Assembly: GCA_039707465.1 (NCBI GenBank)
Contig: CM077647.1
Coordinates: forward strand, 176,262,663-176,326,662
Direction of reading: 5' to 3'
DNA: 64,000 nt
Source: Rhabdophis nuchalis
Lineage: Eukaryota; Chordata; Lepidosauria; Squamata; Natricidae
Below are positions 25,847 to 34,727 of the stretch, one piece after another. Under the pieces are notes generated by a model. That model made no database searches. It had not been told where the DNA came from and worked only from the letters and a program-made list of their open reading frames with translations. Position 1 is the first letter of the stretch. Every line of letters begins with the position of its first letter. The translations under genes and the position numbers were made by a program.

Positions 25847-26822
25847 ACGTATTATTTCTGATAGAGGAGTTCAGTTCACTTCTCGGTTTTGGAAGGAATT
25901 CTTGAAGATGATTGGCTCCTCCCAGGGATTGAGTTCCTCCCACCACCCGCAGACGAACGGAGCTTGTGAGAGGGCTAATTCCGTTTTGGAACAATATTTG
26001 CGATGTTTCATTAATTACCAACAGGACGATTGGGCCGACCTCTTAACCCATGCTGAGGTGGCTTATAACAATTCTGTTCATAGCAGCACCGGTATGACTC
26101 CCTTCAAATTGATCTACGGTCAAGACTTTGTGCCTATTCCCGAGTTGCCACACGAGTCTCCTACCATTCCCTCTCTCTTGGAATAGAGTACTAAGATATC
26201 GTCATTTTGGCCAGTGGCGCGAAAAACGCTGGATGATGCTCACCAATCTCATAAATTGTATGCTGACAAAAAATGAATTGCCCCTCCAGATTATAAAGTT
26301 GGTGACCATGTTTACCTCTCTACTAGATTCTTGGAGAGCCCCCAAAAATGTAGGAAATTGGGCCCGAAATATATTGGACCTTTCCCCATTTTAAGATCAT
26401 CAGCTCCGTGTCAGTCAAACTGGATTTACCAAAAACTTAGCGTCGCCTTTACCCGATTTTCCATGTCCATCTCTTGAAGCCTGAACACACATCTTATCTT
26501 CGGCCACTACAATCTACACCCCCGCCACCGTTATTCGTTTCCGGTGAACCCCATTACGAAGTAAAAGACATTTTGGATTCTAGGGTGTGGAGAAATAAGG
26601 TTGAATACCTTGTCTTGTGGAGGGATTTCCCTCCTTCACATACCGAGTGGGTGGATAAAAGCCACGTTCGAGCCCCTAAACTGCTTAAGAAATTTTATGC
26701 TAAATATCCTGACAAGCCTTAACCACTGTTATATTTTTCTGTGGGTATTGTCTGTTTGTCTCTGTCCCTCTTGGTGTTTTTGTATGTTTCTGTTTTCTTC
26801 CAGGACTGACGCCACAGTTTCT

Positions 26823-26846
26823 GGAGGAGGGGCGGATGTCAGTCTC
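26823..26846 (+). mobile_element. Polypurine tract and first 10 bp of chromovirus 3' LTR
   Basis: A purine run ggaggaggggcgga (26823-26836) is followed at once by TGTCAGTCTC, the same ten bases that open the 5' LTR at 23400. After these ten bases the LTR is replaced by satellite text. The spacing and order fit the plus-strand priming site and U3 start of the element. Confidence 0.78.
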
Positions 26847-27290
26847 CTGAAACGCAGCTGCCTGAGCCACCTTGCCTCCTCCCCCCTCCCAACACTCCAT
26901 GCCTGCAACAGAGCTCTCTGCACCACGCCCCCTGCCTCCTCCTCCCTCCCAACTCTCCATACCTGCAACAGAGCTCCCTGCGCCACACCCCCTGCTTTCT
27001 CTCCCTCCCAACTCTCCATGCCTGCAATGCTCCCTGTGCCATGCCCCCTGCCTCCTCCACTCTCCCAACTCTCCATGCCTGCAACCGAGCTACCTGCGCC
27101 ACGCCCCACGCCTCCTCCCCCCTCCCAACTCTCCATGCGTGTAACGCAGCTGCCTGAGCCACCTTGCCTCCTCCCCCCTCCCAACTCTCCATGCCTGCAA
27201 CAGAGCTCTCTGCACCACACCCCCTGCCTCCTCCTCCCACCCAACTCGCCATGCCTGCAACCAAGCTACCTGCGCCAAGCCCCCCGCCTC
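26847..27290 (+). repeat. Short distal block of the 59-bp satellite (about 7 units)
   Basis: Starts inside the 3' LTR with the gcagctgcctgagccacc variant and carries the usual landmarks. It degenerates at the right end (ctcgccatgcctgcaacc, then non-periodic C-rich DNA to about 27450). It is separated from array A by the chromovirus body. Confidence 0.9.
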
Positions 27291-27455
27291 CTCCCTCCCA
27301 CCTCACCTCTCGCAATGCCTGTGCTCCCAATGCTGCAACACCCCACCTCCTTCCACTCTGCCACCTCACCACTCAAACACCTCAACCAGTGCCCCCCTCT
27401 TCCAAACTCCCCCTTCCACAAGGCTGCTACCAGGTCAGTGGCCCGTCTCTCCTCT
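27291..27455 (+). other. C-rich transition sequence
   Basis: Non-periodic CT/CA-rich DNA (cccacctcacctctc, ccacctccttccactctgcc) that keeps the satellite composition but not its register. It may be heavily mutated satellite. No gene. Confidence 0.5.
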
Positions 27456-27458
27456 CTC

Positions 27459-27745
27459 TCTAGGTAGGTGGGTAGACAGAGAGAGAAAGAGAGAATACTG
27501 TGGGTAGGTAGGTAGGTAGGTAGGTAGGTAGGTAGGTAGGTAGGTAGAGGGATATATATATATATATAGAGAGAGAGAAATATGGTAGGTAGGTAGGTAG
27601 AGGGAGAGGGAGAGAGAAATATGGTAGGTAGGTAGGTAGCGGGATGGAGAGGGAGAAATACGGTAGGTAGATAGGTAGGTAGGTAGGTAAGTAGGTGGAT
27701 AGAGGGGGGGGAAGAAATACAGTAGGTAGGTAGGTAGAGTAAGAG
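27459..27745 (+). repeat. GGTA-type microsatellite with GA interruptions
   Basis: Long runs of (taggtagg)n broken by gagaga and tatata stretches. The Pro/Thr/Tyr-rich minus-strand frame over it is a simple-repeat artefact. The corresponding part of copy B is deleted. Confidence 0.95.
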
Positions 27746-27827
27746 AGGGAGGCGAGGGATAGGCAGAAAATGAAGGGGGTTGCTGAGAGGGTCTATGAGG
27801 GGAAACTTTTTCATTTAACCAAACTTG

Positions 27828-27857
27828 GCCACAGAAAAGTGTGGCGGGTACAGCTAG
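27828..27857 (+). mobile_element. Helitron-like 3' terminus
   Basis: A perfect 6-bp hairpin (gccaca / gaaaag loop / tgtggc, 27828-27845) is followed 8 nt later by CTAG at 27854-27857 and then T. That is the layout of Helitron 3' ends, which insert between A and T. I could not locate a matching 5' TC end, so the extent is unknown; satellite and microsatellite may lie inside the element. Confidence 0.45.
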
Positions 27858-28089
27858 TGTAATAATACAATATGATGTTGGCTATATAATAGTATACATG
27901 TGATTATATGTTATGAACATGAAAAAATGTAAAAAAACTTTATAATAAAAAGAAAATATCTTGGCTGGCTCCCTTGGCCAAGAAACAGAGATGAGCACTG
28001 TGTCCTAGAGTTGAACACAACTGAACAGGGAAACCTTTACTTATACATAAACCTGGACTAACCCTTTAGGAATTTATGTTTATCACCAG
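27858..28089 (+). other. End of intron 4, gene A
   Basis: AT-rich intron end. Copy B resumes homology at about 48343 (ggaaacctttacttatac, 28035 here). The pyrimidine tract before the acceptor at 28088-28089 is weak (ttatgtttatcaccag). Confidence 0.6.
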
Positions 28090-28216
28090 GTTATTCCATT
28101 TTCTCAGTGTAATGACCATTGCTCCCCTGGATACTGGAAGAAAGGGTTGGAAGGAAAACAATTCTGTTGCTACAACTGTGTTCTTTGCCCAGAAAGGAAG
28201 ATTTCAAATCAAATAG
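28090..28216 (+). CDS. V2R gene A, exon 5 (cysteine-rich domain)
   Basis: 127 nt: 42 codons plus one base, with AG before and GTAGGT after. It encodes most of the NCD3G cysteine-rich domain that couples ligand-induced closure of the flytrap to the membrane helices: CNDHCSPGYW, then QFCCYNCVLCPERK, then ISNQI. Six cysteines lie here and three more at the start of exon 6, making the nine expected. Phase joins exon 4 (0) and exon 6 (1) exactly. At the CVLCPE motif, copy B and, from memory, most V2Rs have proline instead of leucine. Confidence 0.93.
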
Positions 28217-28760
28217 GTAGGTTAGACATTCCACTTGTCATTAGATAATCCTAAGCAAACTGTAATAAACTAATTTAGTGTAACAAATAGTTTTGTGAGT
28301 TCTTCAAATATTCACTTCATTTCTTTTTTAAAAAAAATAATTTTTATTAGACAGTATTGCAGCATTTATACTGCATTTCTACAAATATTTACCTTTCCAT
28401 TTTAATACACCTCTTAAGTAAACTTTATGTATGGTCTTTACATCTATTTTCTAGCCAATTATACCATAAGTTCCAAATCATGTAATAATCTGTTTCTTCT
28501 GTATCTTTTCATTCCGTAGTTAACCTGTCCATCTCTGCACAATTGAGGAATCATTTCTATACTTGTAAATCACAATCTGTTGTTCTGAATATAAAGTTTG
28601 CCCATACGACCCTAACCATAAACTCTTATTTCCATTCCCACAGATTACTTCTCTGTGTTTTGGAAAATTAGGAAAAGTCAAAATGGTCTAAATTTTAATA
28701 AATGTATTGTTTTTTCAAAAATATCGAATGTATAAAAACTTTCCTTGACATTTCTTTCAG
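28217..28760 (+). other. Intron 5, gene A
   Basis: 544 nt, AT-rich. It contains aataatttttattagac at about 28337, possibly a decayed antisense LINE tail. Copy B has about 170 nt more after this point (48684-48860), so A has lost, or B gained, that piece. Good acceptor tttctttcag at 28751-28760. Confidence 0.65.
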
Positions 28761-29659
28761 ATATGAATGACTGTTTTGAATGTCCAGAAGATCATTATCC
28801 AAATAAAGGGAAGAATGTATGTATCCTGAAACTGCTGGTCTTTCTAAGTTTTAAAGAAACCTTAGGAATTGGTTTAACCTCAGCAGCTCTTTGTTTATCC
28901 TTCTTGACCTCTTGGGTACTTGGAACATTTATTAAGCACAAGGAGACTCCCATTGTCAAAGCCAACAACAGGTCCCTCACCTACACCCTCCTTGTCTCTC
29001 TTCTGCTCTGTTTTCTCTCCTCTTTGCTCTTCCTCAGCCGGCCTAGCAAAGTGATCTGCCTTCTCCGACAATCAATGTTTGGCATCACTTTTTCAGTGGC
29101 CATTTCTAGTGTCCTGGCCAAAACCATCACTGTGGTTGTGGCTTTCATGGCCACTAAACCTGGATCTCAGATGAGAAAATGGGTGGGGAAAAGATTGGCC
29201 TTTTCTATTGTCCTTTCCTGTTCTCTCTTCCAAGTATGTATTTGTGTTCTTTGGTTGTCAACATCTCCCCCATTCCCTGAGTTGGACATGCACTCAGAAC
29301 TCCAAGAAATGATTTTACAATGCAACGAGGGGTCACCTTTTTTCCTCTACTGTGTCTTGGGCTACATGGGTATCTTGGCCATTGCCAGCTTTATTATGGC
29401 TTTCCTTGCCCGTAAATTACCTGACAGCTTTAATGAAGCCAAGTTCATCACCTTCAGTATGTTGGCCTTTTGTAGTGTGTGGATCTCCTTCTTTCCAGCC
29501 TATCGGAACACAAAAGGAAAAGCCATGGTAGCTGTGGAAGTCTTCTCCATCTTGGACTCCAGTGCTGCCTTACTGGGATGCATATTCCTGCCAAAATGCT
29601 ACATCATTGTTTTGCGGCCTAACCTCAACCACAGGGAGCAACTCAGAAAGAGAAATTAG
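28761..29659 (+). CDS. V2R gene A, exon 6 (seven-helix domain), intact
   Basis: The last exon, from [14 protein letters not shown] to a stop at 29657-29659 with no frameshift. It encodes the rest of the cysteine-rich domain and all seven helices of a class C GPCR: TM1 [19 protein letters not shown]2 [22 protein letters not shown]3 around [19 protein letters not shown]4 [22 protein letters not shown]5 [20 protein letters not shown]6 [19 protein letters not shown]7 [18 protein letters not shown]. It ends with the family tail [13 protein letters not shown]. Class C receptors of this family signal through G proteins to TRPC2 in vomeronasal neurons (family knowledge). TM7 carries Asp where copy B has Ala. 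Confidence 0.95.
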
Positions 29660-30461
29660 TACATCATGTGATATTTCAGGCTTTGAGAAATCGCTACACA
29701 AAAAAAGAGGAGGATTGTTTGCTATCTGTAGGATACATATAGAAATTATTAATTCTGACAAGAAAGGATTAATGGAGAAGTTTGCCTCCAGAAGTTTTGA
29801 ATGCCCCAACACGGAAATCTTTAAGAAGATGTTGGAAAGCCATTTGTCTGAAATGGTACAGGGTTTCCTGACTAGGCATGGGGTTGGACTAGAAGACCTC
29901 CAAGGTCTCTTCCAACTCTGCTATTTTATTGTATTATATTATATTAACATGAATTTCAATACTTGAGGGCATTTTTAATTGCCAATGTCCCTTAGATTAC
30001 TTTCATTAGCATTTGCTCATTTGAAAAAAAAAAGTTGAACCACTTATTCTCTCACCAAAAACAAAATAATTATATCCTACAAGAATTGTATTTCATTTAA
30101 CTAGCCCAAAACCTCAAGGTCTGTGCATAAAGGTATTTAAATTCAGCAACACTTAAGGTATCTATTTGGTTATAAAGTAACTCTTGAACCCCAGGGAGTT
30201 TGGCACAATGGGATAAAAATCAGACTCATTCTTACAAGTTTCCTCCCTCCTTTCTTTTATTCCTGAACACCTGTTCAATCCTAATGATAGTCAGTGTACA
30301 AATTCGCACATGCATGGAACTTCAGATAGAAAACAATGGGATTTCTGATTAGGTGCATGGTCAGATATAAACCTTGGCTCAATCATTGAATGAACCACTA
30401 AAATACAAACTTCCTTATGGACAGGAGACACAAATATTTTCCCTATGACAAATGCCTGAAG
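29660..30461 (+). other. Intergenic spacer between V2R genes A and B
   Basis: About 800 bp containing the 3' flank of gene A, a sense CR1 3' end (29785-29945) and the 5' flank of gene B. Any promoter of gene B must lie here or inside gene A; no clear TATA box is assignable. The same text recurs at 63460-64000 before gene C, and its first part recurs at 53321-53440. Confidence 0.7.
29785..29945 (+). mobile_element. CR1 LINE 3' end, sense
   Basis: Reads gtttgcctccagaagttttg, then gatgttggaaagccatttgt, then gggttggactagaagacctc and ccaactctgctattttattg with a TATTG/TATAT tail. It is a strongly 5'-truncated CR1 just downstream of the gene A stop. The orthologous insertion is at about 63475-63645, where it has been split further. 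Confidence 0.88.
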
Positions 30462-30658
30462 ATGTTGTTCCTTCTGATGCTCTTGGTGCAGAAAGCAGTT
30501 ACTCTGAGCTGCCCTGCGAGCAATATTTTTCCTGTTCCCCATGAGTGGTACCAGCCTGGTGACCTCATCGTGGGTGGGATGGTGTCTCAGATGATTCACA
30601 ATGTTTTTGAAATTGAATTTAAAAAACTTCCTCCTCTAAAACGTTATGATTTACCACT
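30462..30658 (+). pseudogene. V2R gene B, exon 1 (signal peptide and N terminus)
   Basis: The ATG at 30462 gives a short classic signal peptide (MLFLLMLLVQKAVTLS), then CPASNIFPVPHEWYQPGDL and IVGGMVSQ, the usual V2R N terminus. An in-frame ATG at 30417 would add 15 charged residues before the hydrophobic core, so I prefer 30462. The exon ends CT|GTAAGG at 30658; the split Leu codon is completed by the first base of exon 2. The exon itself is intact. Confidence 0.88.
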
Positions 30659-31450
30659 GTAAGGATTGTTTTATATTGTTTTAGTTGTTTCCTAGTATGA
30701 TTTGATTGCTTATTAGTAACATATGGCTATCGTTAAGTGTTGTATCTTATGAGTCTTGATGAATGTATTTTTTTTTCTTTTCATAACTCTTCTTTTAGGA
30801 ACCAGAGACAAATTAATTTTGTGTCAGTCACACTTGGCCAATAAAGAATTCTGTTTTGTTCCATTGTGTTCTATTTTTCTTTCCATTCATTTTCTAAACT
30901 GAGCTAGATATCCCAAAATTGCTTCTATGACTAATAGTTCTTTGAGAATAAATGCATGGCTTTTATATAAACTTACTCTTGCTTTCTTGTCTTTCAAACA
31001 TATCTGAAAAACAAATCATTTTCTTCTCATTGTATTAAAGTCTTATTCACCAAATGCATGAAATGAAGGTGTGAGAAGTCTTTTGGAGAAAAATTTTGGA
31101 GAACATTTAGAGAGTATAATTATCCAGTCTATGCAGTCAAACCCTGCATTACTTACATATATTAAAAGAGTGATACTTGCTGGCTGCATTCTATTTTGTA
31201 GAATACAAAATAGAAATACATGCCATATCTTCAAAAAAAATCACAACTTTGTTCAATACATATTTTTTGCAAATCATGGAAATGCTGTATGTGGTTGAAA
31301 ACTATAGAACTTATTGAGTGTTTTACAAAGACTCTCATCTTCTCACTTACAACAGGGACAGAAATGGTTGTTGCTCATATATGAATGCTTTTACCATAAT
31401 AGAGTGATCAAGTTATTTTGTTCAATGGGGGGTGTTTAAACTATTTGCAG
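30659..31450 (+). other. Intron 1, gene B, with a retroelement-like tail
   Basis: 792 nt. The segment from about 30680 to 30880 (gttaagtgttgtatcttatg ... cacacttggccaataaagaa) resembles the end of a repeat common in snake DNA; this is a memory-based call. The rest is AT-rich without a gene. Acceptor at 31449-31450. Confidence 0.45.
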
Positions 31451-31742
31451 TGTAATAACCAAATTCTACCAGCACGTCCTCGCCTTGGCCTTTGCTGTGA
31501 AGGAGATCAATGAGGACTCCCAGATCTTACCTAACATCACTCTTGGGTTCCACATCTATGACAGTTACCACAACCCAAGGATGACCTATCGCACCACTCT
31601 GGACCTGCTTTTCAAATCCCAGGAATTTGTCCCAAACTACAAATGTGATAGCCAGAAGAATCTCATGGCCATCATTGGAGGTTTAGGTCCTGATACATCA
31701 TCCTTTATGGCAGAAAATATAAATATCTACAAAGTTCCACAG
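31451..31742 (+). pseudogene. V2R gene B, exon 2 (ligand-binding domain, lobe 1)
   Basis: 292 nt (one base plus 97 codons), open throughout: [20 protein letters not shown], then [20 protein letters not shown], then PNYKC and [11 protein letters not shown], ending YKVPQ before a GTAGTT donor. These are standard V2R flytrap motifs. The next exon opens with LTYGSFAQ, as expected. Confidence 0.92.
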
Positions 31743-33295
31743 GTAGTTTTGGGTGGACTGAGAGAGAAAATTATTTTGTAATTAATAGTAGATACTAGTT
31801 GCTTGCCATTCCTTTCTCCAGGAATTCAATTAAATACACATTTATCACCTCTCATCTTTTTTTCCCATACTCAAGGCAATCCAATTGAATCAAAATCTTT
31901 TATTACATGTGCTTTGACCGAAAACCAGCAATGGGTCACAACTCTTCTTGCTACAATTTGCTTGGTGTACAATAAAAGTAATTTAGTGGGTTTTTAAGCC
32001 ATTGTTGAAGGATTGGTGCTGTAGGATTAATATTTTGCCATGTCATTTTGCAGGACTTCAATTTTGCTCTCTCTTTTTTCTCCTTTCTGCAATTCTACCC
32101 ACAACTTAAGATGTTGGCTCAAAAAATGAGTAAAAAAAATCTAAATCCTTTATTAATTTAAATCACAAATTAAAGTACAAATTAATCTTATTGGAGAGGT
32201 TCACCTGATGTTTTGAATTGACCACCGATCTATGGTGACATATGAAGGTGTGTGAAGAGGAAGATAGAAAAGGCTGGCTATCACATAGGACATAGAATAA
32301 TAGAGTTGGAAGGGTCATTAGAGGTCTTCTTGTCCAATCTTGTCTGCAAGCAGGAGGCCCTATACCATTTCAGACAAATCACGTCCCAGTCTCTTTTGGA
32401 AAGCCTCCAGTGATGACATCTGAAGGCAAGTTGTTCCATTGGTTAACTGTTTTCACCATTAGGAAGTTTCTCCCTTGTTCTAGGTTGCTTCTTTCCTTGG
32501 CTAGTTTCCATCCATGGTTCTCATGTTGCCTTTTGATGCTTTGGAAAATAGTTTGACTCCCTCGTTTTTGTAGGAGCTCCTCAAATATTGGAACACTGCT
32601 ATCATGTCTCATGGTTTTAGGGAGGATCTCCTTTCAGCCACTTCTTGAAATCAAAGCTATCAGCATTTTCACTGCTCCCCTCAACTCAGCTCCCAATTCC
32701 ACCAAATTATCTGACAATAGGTGACAACTTCCCTTGCTATATCTTGGTTGGGTCTGGAAATAATAACTGAATGTAAAACTCAACTGATTTGGCTGGAAAT
32801 TGTTGACGTACTTGGGCCACGTGGTACTTTTGAAGATCTCTATAATAATTGCAGTAAATGAAGAGATGATAAATTCTATTCCTCCAAAAACTCATGGGCA
32901 TAGTCTTCCATGTATAATTATTTTATTTTATCTGCTACAAATAAGGGAAGACGGTAATCCAGTAAGTCTAGTTCTTAAGAAAGCTTTCCTTAGGCTGAGA
33001 AGAGCTCAAAAACTCAGATACTTTAGCAAGTTTCCAGATGTTCTAAGGGAATGAACATACTAGAACTCTGTATTAGGAAACTGAGTGTGGTTGTAATCTA
33101 GTTATATTTCAGATGGGAAATTATTATATCAAGGAATTATAATTGTTTCTCTTTTCCAGCAAATGTCATAATCTACATAGAATTGGACAAATGTTCCATG
33201 TACGGGGAGCTTCATTGAGTTTCTATCCCACAGTCTTCTTCATATTTTCACCATGATTTTTATGAGTAACAAACTTTTCTTTTCTGTTTGTTTAG
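31743..33295 (+). other. Intron 2, gene B
   Basis: 1.55 kb. It holds an antisense CR1 piece at 32284-32640; the rest is AT-rich and unrecognised. Acceptor tgtttgtttag ends at 33295. Confidence 0.7.
32284..32640 (-). mobile_element. CR1 LINE 3' fragment, antisense, in intron 2
   Basis: The plus strand reads tagaataatagagttggaag, then accatttcagacaaat, then gaacactgctatcatgtctc. The minus strand therefore encodes the CR1 C-terminal end (ENHGWKLAKERSNLEQGRNF, LMVKTVNQWNNLP) and the 3' UTR. It is 5'-truncated, with substitutions and small indels. Confidence 0.85.
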
Positions 33296-34251
33296 TTGAC
33301 TTATGGTTCCTTTGCCCAAGAAGACTTTCAGATTACTGAGTTATTTCCACTTTATTACATGGTCCCAAAAGAGGAGCATCAATATGGTGGAATTATACAG
33401 CTTCTTCTCTATTTTGGATGGACATGGATAGGAGTCTTTGCTTTTGAAAATAAGGAAGAGCGTTTTTTTCAGAAACTGCAGCCATTACTTTCACAGAACG
33501 GGGTCTGTTTAGCTTTCACACAAAAAATTCCACAATATCTCGACTTGGACAAAATGCCAGAATTGTTAAATTCAATCTCAGTTATTTCTAATAAATTGAT
33601 GGATCCAAAAGCGAATGTTTTTCTTGTCCATGGAGAATCCATCACAATAGTGTGGCTCAGAACAATCATGTTTCTATGGGATCCTGAAAATAAAGAGAGT
33701 GCATTATTGAGGAAGGTTTGGATCTTGATGAGTCCAATTGATTTTATCCTGATGGGATTCCAAAGGAGATGGGATCTCCAGATGTTCCATGGGGCTCTTT
33801 CCTTTATGGTGCATTCCAGAGAAGTTCGAGGCTTTAAAGAATTTCTTCAAGTCATCCAACCTTCAAACCTTCCCAAAGATGGATTCCTTCAAGAGGTTTG
33901 GGCGGATTTATTCAATTGTTCATTTTCAAATACATTATTTGTCTATCTTCTATTGTGTATGTTTTTTAAATTTCCTGTGCGCCGCCCTGGGTCCTCTGTG
34001 GAGAAGGGCGGGATATAAATATAATAAAATGAAAATGAAAAATGAAATCTACGATTACTGAAACTTGTACTGGAGAGGAGAAGTTGGAGAATCTACCTGG
34101 TCCTCTGTTTGAGTTTCAGATGACTGGCCAAAGTTACAGCATCTACAATGCTGTTTATGCAGTGGCGCATTCTTTGCACCAGGCTGTGAGCTCAAAATCC
34201 CAACCGAGAGAGATTCAAAGGGTTGAATTTCCAAATCTGCAACCTTGGCAG
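33296..34251 (+). pseudogene. V2R gene B, exon 3, interrupted by an L2 tail
   Basis: The large flytrap exon. The first part, 33296-33931 (212 codons), is open: LTYGSFAQEDFQ, YYMVPKEEHQYGGIIQLL, FGWTWIGVF, LLSQNGVCLAFTQ, then VWADLFNCSFSN. The second part, 34048-34251, continues as [19 protein letters not shown] and [16 protein letters not shown] to NLQPWQ and a GTAATC donor. Between them 116 bp of LINE tail shift the frame (116 is not a multiple of 3) and bring a stop at 34016-34018. Without it the exon would be 840 nt, a normal size for this exon. Confidence 0.92.
33932..34047 (+). mobile_element. L2-type LINE 3' tail inside exon 3
   Basis: Contains cctgtgcgccgccctgggtc, ggagaagggcgggatataaa and an (ATAAAATG)-like tail, the same end as the L2 copy at 39530-39600. 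It is extremely 5'-truncated, leaving only the UTR. The exact target duplication is unclear because both edges are A-rich (tcaaat / gaaatct). Confidence 0.85.
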
Positions 34252-34254
34252 GTA

Positions 34255-34540
34255 ATCTTTCCTACGTTTGCTTCTACCTCTTCCATGTAAAGATTGGCTA
34301 CAATGGGGGACACAGGTGAACTCCTGGTGCATCTGGGTTTTTGTCTACAGACACCTTGATTGCACTTAAAATAGTTGTCAATCAGAAGTCCAGCATGGCA
34401 CATACATGTGATCTGGGCTGAGGTTGGTTCTATCACCTATGGTGCTGTCTTGTAGCAATCATTTTTCACTACCATGAGAGCTTCAGTAGTTGGAATGCAG
34501 GTGAAGAGAGAAGTCACATCATAGGAAACCATAGAGGCCT
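34255..34540 (-). mobile_element. Penelope-like element RT fragment, antisense
   Basis: Minus-strand translation gives VSYDVTSLFTCIPTTEAL and, after decay, [18 protein letters not shown]. These correspond to Penelope-like RT motifs (SxDVxSLFTNVP; GSPLSPxxANLYME). The catalytic core beyond this is missing. It begins 4 nt after the exon 3 donor, so it sits at the very start of intron 3. Confidence 0.75.
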
Positions 34541-34589
34541 TCTATGTCAAAATTGAATAGCCCTCTCTCAACAGAGGGGGAGGTCGTGG

Positions 34590-34727
34590 TTTTTTTGTTA
34601 TTTTTTACTTTTTTGGCAAGCCTTTCTTCATTGTGAGCCTTAGCTTTCCTCACAAAGATGAAGTGAGGAAAGCCAAGGCTCACAATGAAGAAAGGCTTGC
34701 CAAAAAAGTAAAAAATAACAAAAAAAG
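34590..34727. repeat. 64-bp-arm inverted repeat at the CR1 5' end
   Basis: The left arm 34590-34653 is the reverse complement of the right arm 34663-34727 with one visible mismatch; the spacer is aaagatgaa. The right arm is CR1 coding text (AHNEERLAKKVKNNKK). The left arm is therefore an inverted copy of the CR1 5' piece, as produced by foldback or twin priming during insertion. Confidence 0.88.

Larger units (their letters stand above)
23860..26722 (+). pseudogene. Chromovirus gag-integrase-chromodomain remnant, copy A
   Basis: A decayed Ty3/gypsy chromovirus. The gag start is ATA where copy B has ATG. The N-terminal gag part carries RWSEGVG, also present in the 48903-52511 element, and then runs directly into integrase text (LFLNHIYRLHG, RRIIS) with no capsid, protease, RT or RNase H: an internal deletion shared with copy B. 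After the inserted L1-like element, integrase resumes (SDRGVQFTSRFWKEF, HPQTNGACERAN, AYNNSVHSSTGMTPF). A stop near 26184 breaks it. The C-terminal chromodomain is still readable at about 26543-26722 (YEVKDILDSRVWRNKVEYLV, LWRDFPPSHTEWV). It cannot be active. Confidence 0.88.

Noticed and set aside
27266..27814. Minus-strand Leu/Pro/Thr/Tyr-rich frame of 182 aa
   Set aside because: It spans the GGTA microsatellite; the amino-acid pattern is the microsatellite itself.
28090..29659. Calling gene A a complete functional receptor
   Set aside because: Only exons 4-6 are visible and TM7 has an unusual Asp, so function is not claimed.
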